This document shows, one piece after another, positions 27,925 to 36,875 of a stretch of 37,184 nucleotides of DNA. The notes under the pieces are model-generated. The model was not told the DNA's origin. It searched no databases and saw only the letters and a list, made by a program, of their open reading frames with translations. This stretch comes from an uncultured Clostridia bacterium (lineage in GTDB: Bacteria; Bacillota; Clostridia; TANB77; CAG-508), in the NCBI GenBank assembly GCA_947628425.1, contig CANQZV010000006.1, positions 1-37,184 on the forward strand, in the 5' to 3' direction. The translations under genes and the position numbers were made by a program. The stretch's first letter is position 1. Each line of letters opens with the position of its first letter.

Positions 27925-27943
27925 GGATACAGTAATTGTATCG
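27925..27943 (+). promoter_or_regulatory. Small inverted repeat just upstream of the gapA RBS
   Basis: GATACA-GTAAT-TGTATC (27926-27942), 7 nt before GGAGG. Confidence 0.4.
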
Positions 27944-27958
27944 GAATGGAGGAATTTT

Positions 27959-28975
27959 ATGTCAGTAAAAGTGGCCATTAATGGATTTGGACGTATAGGA
28001 CGTCTTGCGTTTAGACAAATGTTTGGAGCAGAAGGGTATGAAATTGTTGCAATAAATGATTTAACAAGTCCAAAAATGTTAGCTCATTTATTAAAATATG
28101 ATTCAGCACAAGGAAGGTATGAAAATGCTGAAACAGTTGTAGCAGGAGAGGATTCAATAACAGTAAATGGAAAAACTATAAAAATATATGCAGAAAAAGA
28201 TGCAAAAGATTTACCATGGGGAGAAATTGGAGTAGATGTTGTTCTAGAATGCACAGGTTTCTATACAACAAAAGAAAAAGCACAAGCTCATATAGATGCA
28301 GGAGCTAAAAAAGTAGTAATATCAGCACCAGCAGGAAATGATTTACCAACTGTTGTATATGGTGTAAATGAAAAAATATTAACACCAAATGATAAAATAA
28401 TATCTGCAGCATCTTGTACAACAAACTGTCTAGCACCAATGGCTAAGGCTTTAAATGATTTTGCACCAATACAATCTGGAATAATGACAACAGTACATGC
28501 ATACACAGGTGATCAAATGCTTTTAGATGGTCCACATAGAAAAGCAGATTTAAGAAGAGCAAGAGCAGCAGCTGTTAATATAGTACCAAACTCAACAGGT
28601 GCAGCAAAAGCAATAGGGTTAGTAATACCAGAATTAAATGGTAAATTAATAGGATCTGCACAAAGAGTTCCAGTACCAACAGGATCAACAACAATATTAG
28701 TAGCCGTAGTAAAAGGTGAAGATATTACAGTAGAAAAAATAAATGCAGCAATGAAATCACAATCAAATGAATCCTTTGGTTATACAGATGAATTATTAGT
28801 ATCATCTGATATAATTGGAATGAGATATGGATCATTATTTGATAGTACACAAACAATGGTAACAAAAGTAGATGAAGGTTTGTATCAAGTACAAGTAGTA
28901 AGTTGGTACGATAATGAAAATTCATATACAAGTCAAATGGTAAGAACTATTAAGTATTTTGCAGAATTAGGATAA
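27959..28975 (+). CDS. gapA: Type I glyceraldehyde-3-phosphate dehydrogenase
   Basis: 338 aa. [56 protein letters not shown]. Confidence 0.97.
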   Translation: MSVKVAINGFGRIGRLAFRQMFGAEGYEIVAINDLTSPKMLAHLLKYDSAQGRYENAETVVAGEDSITVNGKTIKIYAEKDAKDLPWGEIGVDVVLECTGFYTTKEKAQAHIDAGAKKVVISAPAGNDLPTVVYGVNEKILTPNDKIISAASCTTNCLAPMAKALNDFAPIQSGIMTTVHAYTGDQMLLDGPHRKADLRRARAAAVNIVPNSTGAAKAIGLVIPELNGKLIGSAQRVPVPTGSTTILVAVVKGEDITVEKINAAMKSQSNESFGYTDELLVSSDIIGMRYGSLFDSTQTMVTKVDEGLYQVQVVSWYDNENSYTSQMVRTIKYFAELG

Positions 28976-29007
28976 AAACAAGAATAAAATTTAGTTATTC
29001 TATATAG

Positions 29008-29034
29008 GGCGAACGACGCTGTTCGCCTTTTTAT
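29008..29034 (+). terminator. Rho-independent terminator between gapA and pgk
   Basis: GGCGAAC-GACGCT-GTTCGCC then TTTTTAT. Confidence 0.85.
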
Positions 29035-29154
29035 CTAATAATAAATTTATATTACACAAAAAAACTACTATTGTAAATTTAAAAATACGCGATAAGTGAG
29101 AAAATAAAAAATATTAATCATGTCGCATTTGTTCAAGAAAATGGAGGTTTTAAT

Positions 29155-30339
29155 ATGAACAAAAAAACAGTTAAAGATATTGATGTTAGAGGAAAAAAAG
29201 TATTAGTTAGATGTGATTTTAATGTTCCTCAAAGAGAAGATGGAACAATTACAGACAATAGAAGAATCGTATCAGCTTTAGATACAATTAATTATTTATT
29301 AGAAAATAATGCAAAAGTAATTTTGTGTTCTCATTTAGGAAGACCAAAAGGTGAGTTCAAAAAAGAATTTTCACTAAAACCTATTGCAGATGAACTTCAA
29401 AAATTACTAGGTAAAGAAGTAAAATTATCATCAGATGTAATAGGGCCTGATGCAGAAAAATTAACTTCTAATATGAAAGAAGGAGAAATAGTTTTATTAG
29501 AGAACTTAAGATTTCATAGAGAAGAAACAGATAATGACCCAGAATTTGCTAAGAAGTTAGCATCTTTTGCTGATATATATGTTAATGATGCATTTGGAAC
29601 TGCTCACAGAGCGCATGCATCAACTGCAGGAGTTGCAGCATACTTACCAGCAGTATCAGGATTTTTAATTGAAAAAGAGATTAATTTTATGGGAAATGCT
29701 TTAGAAAATCCTAAAAGACCTTTTGTGGCTATATTAGGAGGAAAAAAAGTGTCTGATAAAATTGGCGTTATTGAAGCTTTACTTGAAAAAGTAGATACAC
29801 TTATAATTGGAGGAGCAATGGCATATACTTTCTTTAAATCAATGGGATATGGAGTTGGTGATTCAATTTGCGAATTAGATAAATTAGATTTAGCGAAAGA
29901 AATTATGCAAAAGGCAAAAGATAAAGGAATTAAATTAATGCTTCCAGTTGATACACATGTTGGAAAAGAGTTCAAGCCAGATACAGAAAGCAAAATCGTA
30001 AAGTATACTGAAATACCAGATGGATGGGAAGGATTTGACATAGGAACAGAAACAATTAAAATGTATGTAGAGGAGCTAAAAAATGCAAAAACAGTTGTAT
30101 GGAATGGTCCACTAGGATTATCTGAATTTGAAAAATTTGCAACAGGAACAGATACAATTGCAAAAGCATTAGCAGATTCCGATGCAATTACTATTATAGG
30201 TGGAGGAGATTCAGCTGCTGCAATTGAAAGAATGGGAATATCAAATAAATTTTCACATATATCAACAGGTGGAGGAGCATCTTTGGAATTTTTAGAAGGT
30301 AAAAAGCTTCCTGGAATTGAATGTCTTTTAGATAAATAA
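29155..30339 (+). CDS. pgk: Phosphoglycerate kinase
   Basis: 394 aa. [58 protein letters not shown]. Confidence 0.97.
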   Translation: MNKKTVKDIDVRGKKVLVRCDFNVPQREDGTITDNRRIVSALDTINYLLENNAKVILCSHLGRPKGEFKKEFSLKPIADELQKLLGKEVKLSSDVIGPDAEKLTSNMKEGEIVLLENLRFHREETDNDPEFAKKLASFADIYVNDAFGTAHRAHASTAGVAAYLPAVSGFLIEKEINFMGNALENPKRPFVAILGGKKVSDKIGVIEALLEKVDTLIIGGAMAYTFFKSMGYGVGDSICELDKLDLAKEIMQKAKDKGIKLMLPVDTHVGKEFKPDTESKIVKYTEIPDGWEGFDIGTETIKMYVEELKNAKTVVWNGPLGLSEFEKFATGTDTIAKALADSDAITIIGGGDSAAAIERMGISNKFSHISTGGGASLEFLEGKKLPGIECLLDK

Positions 30340-30360
30340 TAAAAGAAAGGATGAATATTT

Positions 30361-31113
30361 ATGAGAAGAAAAGTAATAGCAGGAAATTGGAAAATGAATA
30401 TGCTTCCTAATGAGACAATTGAATTTATTGAAAAATTTGAACCATTGGTTAAAGATACTAAAAATGAAATAATATTATGTGTACCATATACAGACTTATT
30501 TTATGCTTTACTTTCTGCACAAAATACAAATATTAAAATAGGTGCACAAAATATGCATTTTGAAGAAAAGGGTGCATACACAGGAGAAGTATCAGGAAAA
30601 ATGCTAAAAACAATTGGTGTAGAATATGTTATTATTGGTCATTCAGAGAGAAGACAATATTTCAATGAAACAGATGAAACGGTTAATAAAAAATTAAAAG
30701 CTGCTTTTGAATATAAATTAAAACCAATTGTATGTGTAGGAGAAACCTTAGAGGAGCATGAAAATAATAAAACTGTTGAAATAATTACACAACAAACAAA
30801 ATTAGCTTTAGAAGGGCTAACAGATGAGCAGGTTAAAAATACTATAATTGCGTACGAACCAATATGGGCAATTGGAACAGGAAAAACAGCTACTTCTAAA
30901 GATGCAAATAATAGTATTAAAGAAATAAGAAAAGAAATTGAAAAAATATATGGAAATGAAGTAGCAAATAGTGTTATAATACAATATGGTGGAAGTGTAA
31001 AATCATCAAATGCTAAAGAATTATTTACAACATCAGACATTGATGGTGGTTTAGTTGGTGGAGCAAGCTTAAATCCAGAAGAATTTGCAAAAATAGTTAA
31101 CTATGATTTATAA
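30361..31113 (+). CDS. tpiA: Triosephosphate isomerase
   Basis: 250 aa. RKVIAGNWKMN, VIIGHSERRQYF, IAYEPIWAIGTGKTAT, GGLVGGASL. Confidence 0.97.
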   Translation: MRRKVIAGNWKMNMLPNETIEFIEKFEPLVKDTKNEIILCVPYTDLFYALLSAQNTNIKIGAQNMHFEEKGAYTGEVSGKMLKTIGVEYVIIGHSERRQYFNETDETVNKKLKAAFEYKLKPIVCVGETLEEHENNKTVEIITQQTKLALEGLTDEQVKNTIIAYEPIWAIGTGKTATSKDANNSIKEIRKEIEKIYGNEVANSVIIQYGGSVKSSNAKELFTTSDIDGGLVGGASLNPEEFAKIVNYDL

Positions 31114-31159
31114 TACAATAATGTAATGCGTATAAAAAGAAAAGAGGTTAAAAAACAAC

Positions 31160-32689
31160 ATGAACAAAAAATTAACAATGCTAATGATATTAGATGGTTT
31201 TGGCAAAAATGAAAATGAAAACGGAAATGCAGTTAAATTAGCCAATACCCCTAATATTGATGAACTAATGAAAAAAAATCCGACTACAACAATACATACT
31301 AGTGGTTTGGCAGTTGGGTTACCAGATGGACAAATGGGAAATTCAGAAGTTGGTCATACTAATATAGGTGCTGGAAGAATTGTTTACCAAGAGTTAACAA
31401 GAATTACAAAATCAATTGAAGATGGAGATTTTTTTAGTAATGAAGAGTTATGCAAAGCAATAGAAAATTGTAAAGAAAATAATTCTAAATTACATATTAT
31501 GGGTCTTTTATCTGATGGAGGTGTTCATAGCCACATGCGTCATCTTTTTGCAATATTAGAACTTGCAAAAAGAAAGGGTCTTGAAGATGTTTATGTACAT
31601 TGCTTTTTAGATGGTAGAGATACTCCACCAGCATCTGCAGAAAGTTATTTATTGAAATTAGAAGAAAAAATGAGAGAAAAAGAAATTGGTAAAATTGCAA
31701 CAATTTCTGGCAGATTCTATTCAATGGATAGAGATAAAAGATGGCAAAGAATTAAAAAAGCATATGATGCTATGGTAAATGGAATAGGTGAAAGAGCTAA
31801 CTCCGCAGTTATGGCAATTGAGTCCTCATATCAAAAAGAAGTTTTTGATGAATTTGTCGAACCAACAGTTATTTATAGTGGAGAGCAACCAGTAGCAAAA
31901 ATTGAAAATAACGATTCAGTGATATTCTTTAATTTTAGACCAGATAGAGCAAGAGAAATAACTAGAACTATGGTAGATAATGAATTTAAAGAATTTGAAA
32001 CTAAAAAACTTAATTTGTATTTTGTATGTTTTACTCAATATGATGAAACAATGCCAAATGTAAAAATAGCTTTTAAACCAACTATACTTAAAAATACATT
32101 TGGTGAATATATTAGTAATAAAGGATTAAAACAGTTAAGAATAGCAGAAACAGAAAAATATGCACATGTTACTTTCTTTTTTAATGGAGGAAATGAACAA
32201 CAATATAAAGGAGAAGATAGAATTTTAGTTCCATCTCCTAAGGTAGAAACATATGACTTGAAACCAGAAATGAGTGCATATGAAGTAACAGATAAAGTAG
32301 TAGAAAAAATAAAAGCTAATGAATACGATGTAATTATTTTAAATTTTGCAAATCCAGATATGGTTGGACATACAGGAAATTTAGATGCAGCAATTAAAGC
32401 AATAGAAGCTATTGATGAATGTGTTGGAAAAATTTTAAATGCAATTAAAGAAGTAAAAGGCGTTCTTCTAATGACTGCTGACCATGGTAATGCAGAGCAA
32501 ATGATAGATTATAAAACAGGAGAACCACATACAGCACATACAACAAATCCAGTTCCTCTAGTTTTATATGGAATAGAAGATGCAAAACTTAAAGAAGGAA
32601 AATTAGCAGACTTAGCACCAACAATGTTAGATATTATGGGACTTGAAAAGCCAGAAGAAATGACAGGAGAAAGCCTATTAGAAAAATAA
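31160..32689 (+). CDS. gpmI: 2,3-bisphosphoglycerate-independent phosphoglycerate mutase
   Basis: 509 aa. [61 protein letters not shown]. Confidence 0.97.
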   Translation: MNKKLTMLMILDGFGKNENENGNAVKLANTPNIDELMKKNPTTTIHTSGLAVGLPDGQMGNSEVGHTNIGAGRIVYQELTRITKSIEDGDFFSNEELCKAIENCKENNSKLHIMGLLSDGGVHSHMRHLFAILELAKRKGLEDVYVHCFLDGRDTPPASAESYLLKLEEKMREKEIGKIATISGRFYSMDRDKRWQRIKKAYDAMVNGIGERANSAVMAIESSYQKEVFDEFVEPTVIYSGEQPVAKIENNDSVIFFNFRPDRAREITRTMVDNEFKEFETKKLNLYFVCFTQYDETMPNVKIAFKPTILKNTFGEYISNKGLKQLRIAETEKYAHVTFFFNGGNEQQYKGEDRILVPSPKVETYDLKPEMSAYEVTDKVVEKIKANEYDVIILNFANPDMVGHTGNLDAAIKAIEAIDECVGKILNAIKEVKGVLLMTADHGNAEQMIDYKTGEPHTAHTTNPVPLVLYGIEDAKLKEGKLADLAPTMLDIMGLEKPEEMTGESLLEK

Positions 32690-32740
32690 AAATATTGTTA
32701 TTAGCATTTAACAAAATGCATAATGTAAGGTAGGTAAATT

Positions 32741-33406
32741 GTGATAATAAATCCAAAGATTAAAGAAATTTATACACAAATACAAAAGCAATTATTTTAT
32801 ATGATTCCTGAAAAATGGGATAAAGTATTTCTTTATTCTTCTATATTAGAAAGAAAAAATCATTCTGAAACTGGGGAAATGTTCTTTTATTATATACCAA
32901 AAGGAGTATTAAGAAAAAGGCCTATTAATGTATATGAAATTCCAAATAAATTTAATATAGATGAAGAAGAATATTTTAAACTAGCAGATAAATTATATTT
33001 AGAAATTAAAAAATTAAAAGATGAGTGTATTAAACTAGGAGAAGAAAAATGGTATAGTATTGTTATTTCTATTGCCAATTTTAAGTTTAATGTTGAATAT
33101 AATTATGAAGATTTAAATGATTCTAAATTTAATAGTTATGAAAGACATATTATTTTTAGATATAAATATTTAGATTATCCATATTCTAGTTATACAAAAG
33201 AAGAAAAGAAGGTTATAAATGAATATTTGCAAGAATGTAAATATAATAAAGAAAAAACAAAGTTATATTCTGAAGCAATGTATGAAGCACCATTTCAGAC
33301 AATAAAAGTAAATAGTAAAGATAGTAATATTAGGTTTGTTAAAGAAGATGAAATGGAAATTTTAAAAGATAAAAAAGATATTAAAAATCAAATATTAAAA
33401 TATTAA
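32741..33406 (+). CDS. YezG/DUF600-family (immunity-protein-like) protein
   Basis: 221 aa. IYTQIQKQLFYMIPEKWDKVFLYSSILE...GEMFFYYIPKG...EEKWYSIVISIANFKFNVEYNYEDLNDSKFNSYERHIIFRYKYL. GTG start. Confidence 0.7.
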   Translation: MIINPKIKEIYTQIQKQLFYMIPEKWDKVFLYSSILERKNHSETGEMFFYYIPKGVLRKRPINVYEIPNKFNIDEEEYFKLADKLYLEIKKLKDECIKLGEEKWYSIVISIANFKFNVEYNYEDLNDSKFNSYERHIIFRYKYLDYPYSSYTKEEKKVINEYLQECKYNKEKTKLYSEAMYEAPFQTIKVNSKDSNIRFVKEDEMEILKDKKDIKNQILKY

Positions 33407-33521
33407 ATAAAAGGTAGGTAAGTAATAGACTTACCTACAAATATGTGTGTTATTATTATTAATTATATTAATATTAATATATAAAATTTACAATATTTAT
33501 GAACTAAGAAAGGAGAAAAAA

Positions 33522-34214
33522 ATGATTTATTCAAAAGAAGTAGAAAATATGTGCCCTGTTGCTAAAGGAGTAGACCATGGGCCAGCACCAATACCAGAAG
33601 AGGGAAAGTGGATAAAATCAAAAGAAATTAAGGATATATCAGGCTTAACACATGGTATAGGATGGTGTGCACCTCAACAGGGAGCATGTAAATTAACACT
33701 AAATGTAAAAGAAGGGATAATACAAGAGGCCTTAGTTGAAACAATTGGATGTAGTGGTATGACACACTCAGCAGCTATGGCAGGTGAAATTTTAGTTGGA
33801 AAAACGATATTAGAAGCACTAAATACAGACTTAGTATGCGATGCTATTAATACTGCTATGAGAGAGTTATTCTTACAAATTGTATATGGTAGAACACAAT
33901 CTGCATTTTCAGAAGGTGGTCTTCCTATAGGAGCTGGATTAGAAGACTTAGGAAAAGGACATAGAAGCCAAGTTGGTACAATCTATAGTACGGCAATAAA
34001 AGGTCCAAGATATCTTGAACTTGCCGAAGGATATATTACAAAAATTGCTTTAGATAAAGATAATCAAATTATTGGTTACAAATATGTTAATTTAGGAAAA
34101 ATGATGGAAAATATTAAAGCAGGTATTGAACCAATGGAAGCAATTGAAAAAGCTTCTGGAAAATACGGAAGATTTGATGAAGCAGTTAAGGTTATTGATC
34201 CAAGACAAGAATAA
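33522..34214 (+). CDS. NifU/iron-sulfur-cluster-scaffold-like protein (partner of GGGtGRT protein)
   Basis: Start placed at ATG 33522 with RBS AAAGGAG, not at 33447. HGIGWCAPQQGACKLTLNVKEGIIQEALVETIGCSGMTHSAAMAGEILVGKTILEAL. Confidence 0.7.
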   Translation: MIYSKEVENMCPVAKGVDHGPAPIPEEGKWIKSKEIKDISGLTHGIGWCAPQQGACKLTLNVKEGIIQEALVETIGCSGMTHSAAMAGEILVGKTILEALNTDLVCDAINTAMRELFLQIVYGRTQSAFSEGGLPIGAGLEDLGKGHRSQVGTIYSTAIKGPRYLELAEGYITKIALDKDNQIIGYKYVNLGKMMENIKAGIEPMEAIEKASGKYGRFDEAVKVIDPRQE

Positions 34215-34245
34215 ATTGTATTAAATAATAAGGAGGAATAAAATC

Positions 34246-35247
34246 ATGGCAGTAACGTTTGAAAGTTATGAAAGAAGAATTGATCAAATTAAACCAGTAA
34301 TGGAAAAATATAAAATAAAAGATTTTGAAGATGCATTAAATATATGTACAGAAAAAGGATTTAACCCATACGATATCGTAAAAGGTGTTCAACCAATTTG
34401 TTTTGAAAATGCATGTTGGGCATACACATTAGGAGCTGCAATTGCAATTCAAAAAGGATGTAAAAAAGCAAGTGAAGCTGCAAAAGCAATTGGAGAAGGA
34501 TTACAAGCTTTTTGTATACCAGGATCAGTTGCTGATGATAGAAAAGTTGGATTAGGACATGGAAATTTAGCATCTATGCTATTATCAGAAGAGACAAAAT
34601 GTTTTGCATTTTTAGCAGGTCATGAAAGTTTTGCTGCAGCAGAAGGAGCAATTGGTATTGCAAAATCTGCAAATAAAGTTAGAAAAGAACCATTAAGAGT
34701 TATATTAAATGGATTAGGTAAAGATGCTGCTCAAATTATCTCAAGAATTAATGGATTTACATATGTAAAAACTGATTTTGATTTCTTTAAAGGAGAAGTA
34801 AGCATATTAGAAGAAATAGCATACTCTGATGGTGAAAGAAGTAAAGTAAGATGTTATGGAGCAAATGATGTTAGAGAAGGTGTAGCAATTATGCATATGG
34901 AGGGAGTTGATGTTTCAATAACAGGAAACTCTACAAACCCAACAAGATTTCAACATCCAGTTGCAGGAACTTATAAAAAAGAATGTATAGAACAAGGAAA
35001 GAAATATTTTTCAGTTGCATCTGGTGGTGGAACAGGAAGAACATTACACCCAGATAATATGGCAGCAGGTCCAGCATCTTATGGTATGACAGACACAATG
35101 GGAAGAATGCATTCAGATGCACAATTTGCAGGAAGTTCATCAGTACCAGCACATGTAGAAATGATGGGATTAATAGGAATGGGAAATAATCCTATGGTTG
35201 GTGCAACAGTAGCTGTTGCAGTAGCAGTAGAAGAAGCAATGAAATAA
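34246..35247 (+). CDS. GGGtGRT protein (conserved, function unknown)
   Basis: 333 aa with the signature SVASGGGTGRTLHPDNMAAGPASYGMTDTMGRMHSDAQFAGSSSVPAHVEMMGLIGMGNNPMVGATVAVAVAVEEAMK. Confidence 0.85.
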   Translation: MAVTFESYERRIDQIKPVMEKYKIKDFEDALNICTEKGFNPYDIVKGVQPICFENACWAYTLGAAIAIQKGCKKASEAAKAIGEGLQAFCIPGSVADDRKVGLGHGNLASMLLSEETKCFAFLAGHESFAAAEGAIGIAKSANKVRKEPLRVILNGLGKDAAQIISRINGFTYVKTDFDFFKGEVSILEEIAYSDGERSKVRCYGANDVREGVAIMHMEGVDVSITGNSTNPTRFQHPVAGTYKKECIEQGKKYFSVASGGGTGRTLHPDNMAAGPASYGMTDTMGRMHSDAQFAGSSSVPAHVEMMGLIGMGNNPMVGATVAVAVAVEEAMK

Positions 35248-35259
35248 TATTAAAGAATA

Positions 35260-35286
35260 AATACCTCATTTAACTGAGGTATTTTA
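35260..35286 (+). terminator. Rho-independent terminator
   Basis: AATACCTCA-TTTAAC-TGAGGTATT then TT. Confidence 0.75.
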
Positions 35287-35310
35287 AATTTATTATATTG
35301 AAATAAAAAT

Positions 35311-35386
35311 TACGAACATTTTTTTGAAAATTTTTTAAAAAAGTATTGACAAAACAAAAAAATGTTCGTATAATAATATACGAACA
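35311..35386 (+). promoter_or_regulatory. Consensus sigma-A promoter with three TACGAACA-type operator half-sites
   Basis: TTGACA 35346-35351, 17-nt spacer, TATAAT 35369-35374. Half-sites TACGAACA (35311), TGTTCGTA (35363) and TACGAACA (35379) form a 16-bp and a 10-bp perfect inverted repeat; the latter covers the -10. Confidence 0.85.
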
Positions 35387-35424
35387 AAGGTTTTTAAAAT
35401 ATATTAATAAAAGGGGGCAAAATT

Positions 35425-36105
35425 ATGAAAAATATAATAACTTACACAGTAAATAAAAATTTCGATAATGAATTATATTTATCAGTACAAAATGGCGAGG
35501 TGGTTATAAAAGCTCCCTGGTATTATAGCAAAGGTCAAATTCAAAATATTATAGAAGAAAAGAAAAATTGGATAATAAAAAAACTAAAAGAATATGAAAA
35601 AAATAAAGAAAAAGAATATATTAGAAATGAAGTGGTAAGGCTTTTAGGAGAAGATTGCAAAGTAAAAATAAATTATAAAAATTTAAAAAAACCTATACTA
35701 ACTGTAGAAGGAAAAAATATAAAAATTAGCTTGCCAAATAAATACAAAAAATTAAATAGAGTAGAAGTTTTAGAAAAATTAATAGAAAAATTATATGATG
35801 TAGTAGCAAGTAAAGAAATAGAAATAATAATGGAAAAAGTAAGAAAACAACTTGGTTTTGCACCTGAAGATTATATAATTAAAAGATTAGAAAATAAAAT
35901 GGCAGATTGTATACCAGAAAAAAGAATAATTTTAATTAATCCAAATATAGTACAATATAATAAGGAAACAGTTGAATATATTTTAATACATCAATTTTGT
36001 CATTTGAAATATAAAACACATTCAAAAAAATTTAACGAATTAATAAATTCAAATATAAGAAGTATAAAACAATATAATAAAATAATGGAAAAAATAAAAT
36101 TTTAA
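35425..36105 (+). CDS. YgjP/DUF45-family metallohydrolase-like protein
   Basis: 226 aa. DYIIKRLENKMADCIPEKRIILINPNIVQYNKETVEYILIHQFCHLKYKTHSKKFNELI; the canonical HExCH is HQFCH. Confidence 0.82.
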   Translation: MKNIITYTVNKNFDNELYLSVQNGEVVIKAPWYYSKGQIQNIIEEKKNWIIKKLKEYEKNKEKEYIRNEVVRLLGEDCKVKINYKNLKKPILTVEGKNIKISLPNKYKKLNRVEVLEKLIEKLYDVVASKEIEIIMEKVRKQLGFAPEDYIIKRLENKMADCIPEKRIILINPNIVQYNKETVEYILIHQFCHLKYKTHSKKFNELINSNIRSIKQYNKIMEKIKF

Positions 36106-36180
36106 AGTATTATTATTTAAATTTTAATAAATATGTGTTATAATAGATTTATTATAAATCTCAAGAGAGGAGGACAATAG

Positions 36181-36465
36181 ATGAGCAGTGAAAAATTAAA
36201 ACGGGATGAAAAAATTTTGCTTGTATTGCTAGTAGCATATTTATTTTGCTTTTGGTTGCAAGTTACATTTGCATTCACAGCTAGCTTACATTTGGCAGTT
36301 TTGAATTCTGTTATAATTTTAGGAGTTGTTATAGCTGCAGTATATTATGCAACTAAAACAGATCCTAACTCAAAACGCATAACTATTGGAGAGATAATTA
36401 CAACTTTACTTGCTTGGATTATACCAAATGGTATAGCGTTAATAATTTATAGGGTACTACTGTAA
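36181..36465 (+). CDS. Small membrane protein of unknown function
   Basis: 94 aa, about 3 hydrophobic helices; RBS GAGAGGAGG and downstream terminator support expression. Confidence 0.65.
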   Translation: MSSEKLKRDEKILLVLLVAYLFCFWLQVTFAFTASLHLAVLNSVIILGVVIAAVYYATKTDPNSKRITIGEIITTLLAWIIPNGIALIIYRVLL

Positions 36466-36469
36466 GTCT

Positions 36470-36502
36470 AAAAAGGGGGGAGAAAAATTCTCCTCTTTTT
36501 TT
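36470..36502 (+). terminator. Rho-independent terminator
   Basis: AAAAGGGGGGAGAA / TTCTCCTCTTTTTTT. Confidence 0.65.
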
Positions 36503-36628
36503 ATATAAACTCTTATTATATAAAAACGTTATAATTATTATTAGTATTGAAATTTGTAAAATAATAATTATAAAAATAGTGGAAATATAAAATAAAATAT
36601 GATATAGTATAAAGGTACAAAAATATAT

Positions 36629-36694
36629 TGGGGTATCGCCAAGCGGTAAGGCATCGGACTCTGACTCTTGTCGTTATACCTCGAATAATAAATT
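36629..36694 (+). pseudogene. Degenerate tRNA-Gln
   Basis: TGGGGTATCGCCAAGCGGTAAGGCATCGGACTCTGAC matches the 5' half of a tRNA-Gln through the anticodon loop; anticodon 3' stem, T-arm and 3' acceptor strand are degenerate or missing. Confidence 0.7.
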
Positions 36695-36794
36695 TTGTAA
36701 TACTTGAAATATAAGGCTTAGATGTTCTATAATAATTAAAAAATCGTAGAACATCTAACCAAATATCTAACCAATTAAATATCTTTAAAAATAT

Positions 36795-36870
36795 TGGGGT
36801 GTCGCCAAGTGGTAAGGCAATCGGCTCTGACCCGATCATTTCGTAAGTTCGAATCTTACCACCCCAGCCA
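36795..36870 (+). tRNA. tRNA-Gln (anticodon CUG), CCA encoded
   Basis: Full cloverleaf: acceptor TGGGGTG/...CACCCCA, D-arm GCCAAGTGGTAAGGC, anticodon stem-loop ATCGG-CTCTGAC-CCGAT, T-arm GTAAG-TTCGAAT-CTTAC, CCA 36868-36870. Confidence 0.93.
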
Positions 36871-36875
36871 GTATC

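Noticed and set aside
29604-30041. 145-aa minus-strand ORF inside pgk
   Set aside because: Fully antisense to a strongly conserved gene, no RBS or family motif; the ORF is a by-product of pgk codon usage.
30639-31040. 133-aa minus-strand ORF inside tpiA
   Set aside because: Antisense shadow ORF within tpiA with no independent support.
35311-35386. LexA/SOS box
   Set aside because: GAAC/GTTC half-sites are present, but their orientation and spacing (GTTC...GAAC, outward) do not fit the Firmicute LexA box CGAACN4GTTCG.
36516-36839. 107-aa minus-strand ORF
   Set aside because: Runs antisense through the tRNA pseudogene and tRNA-Gln; no protein family resemblance.
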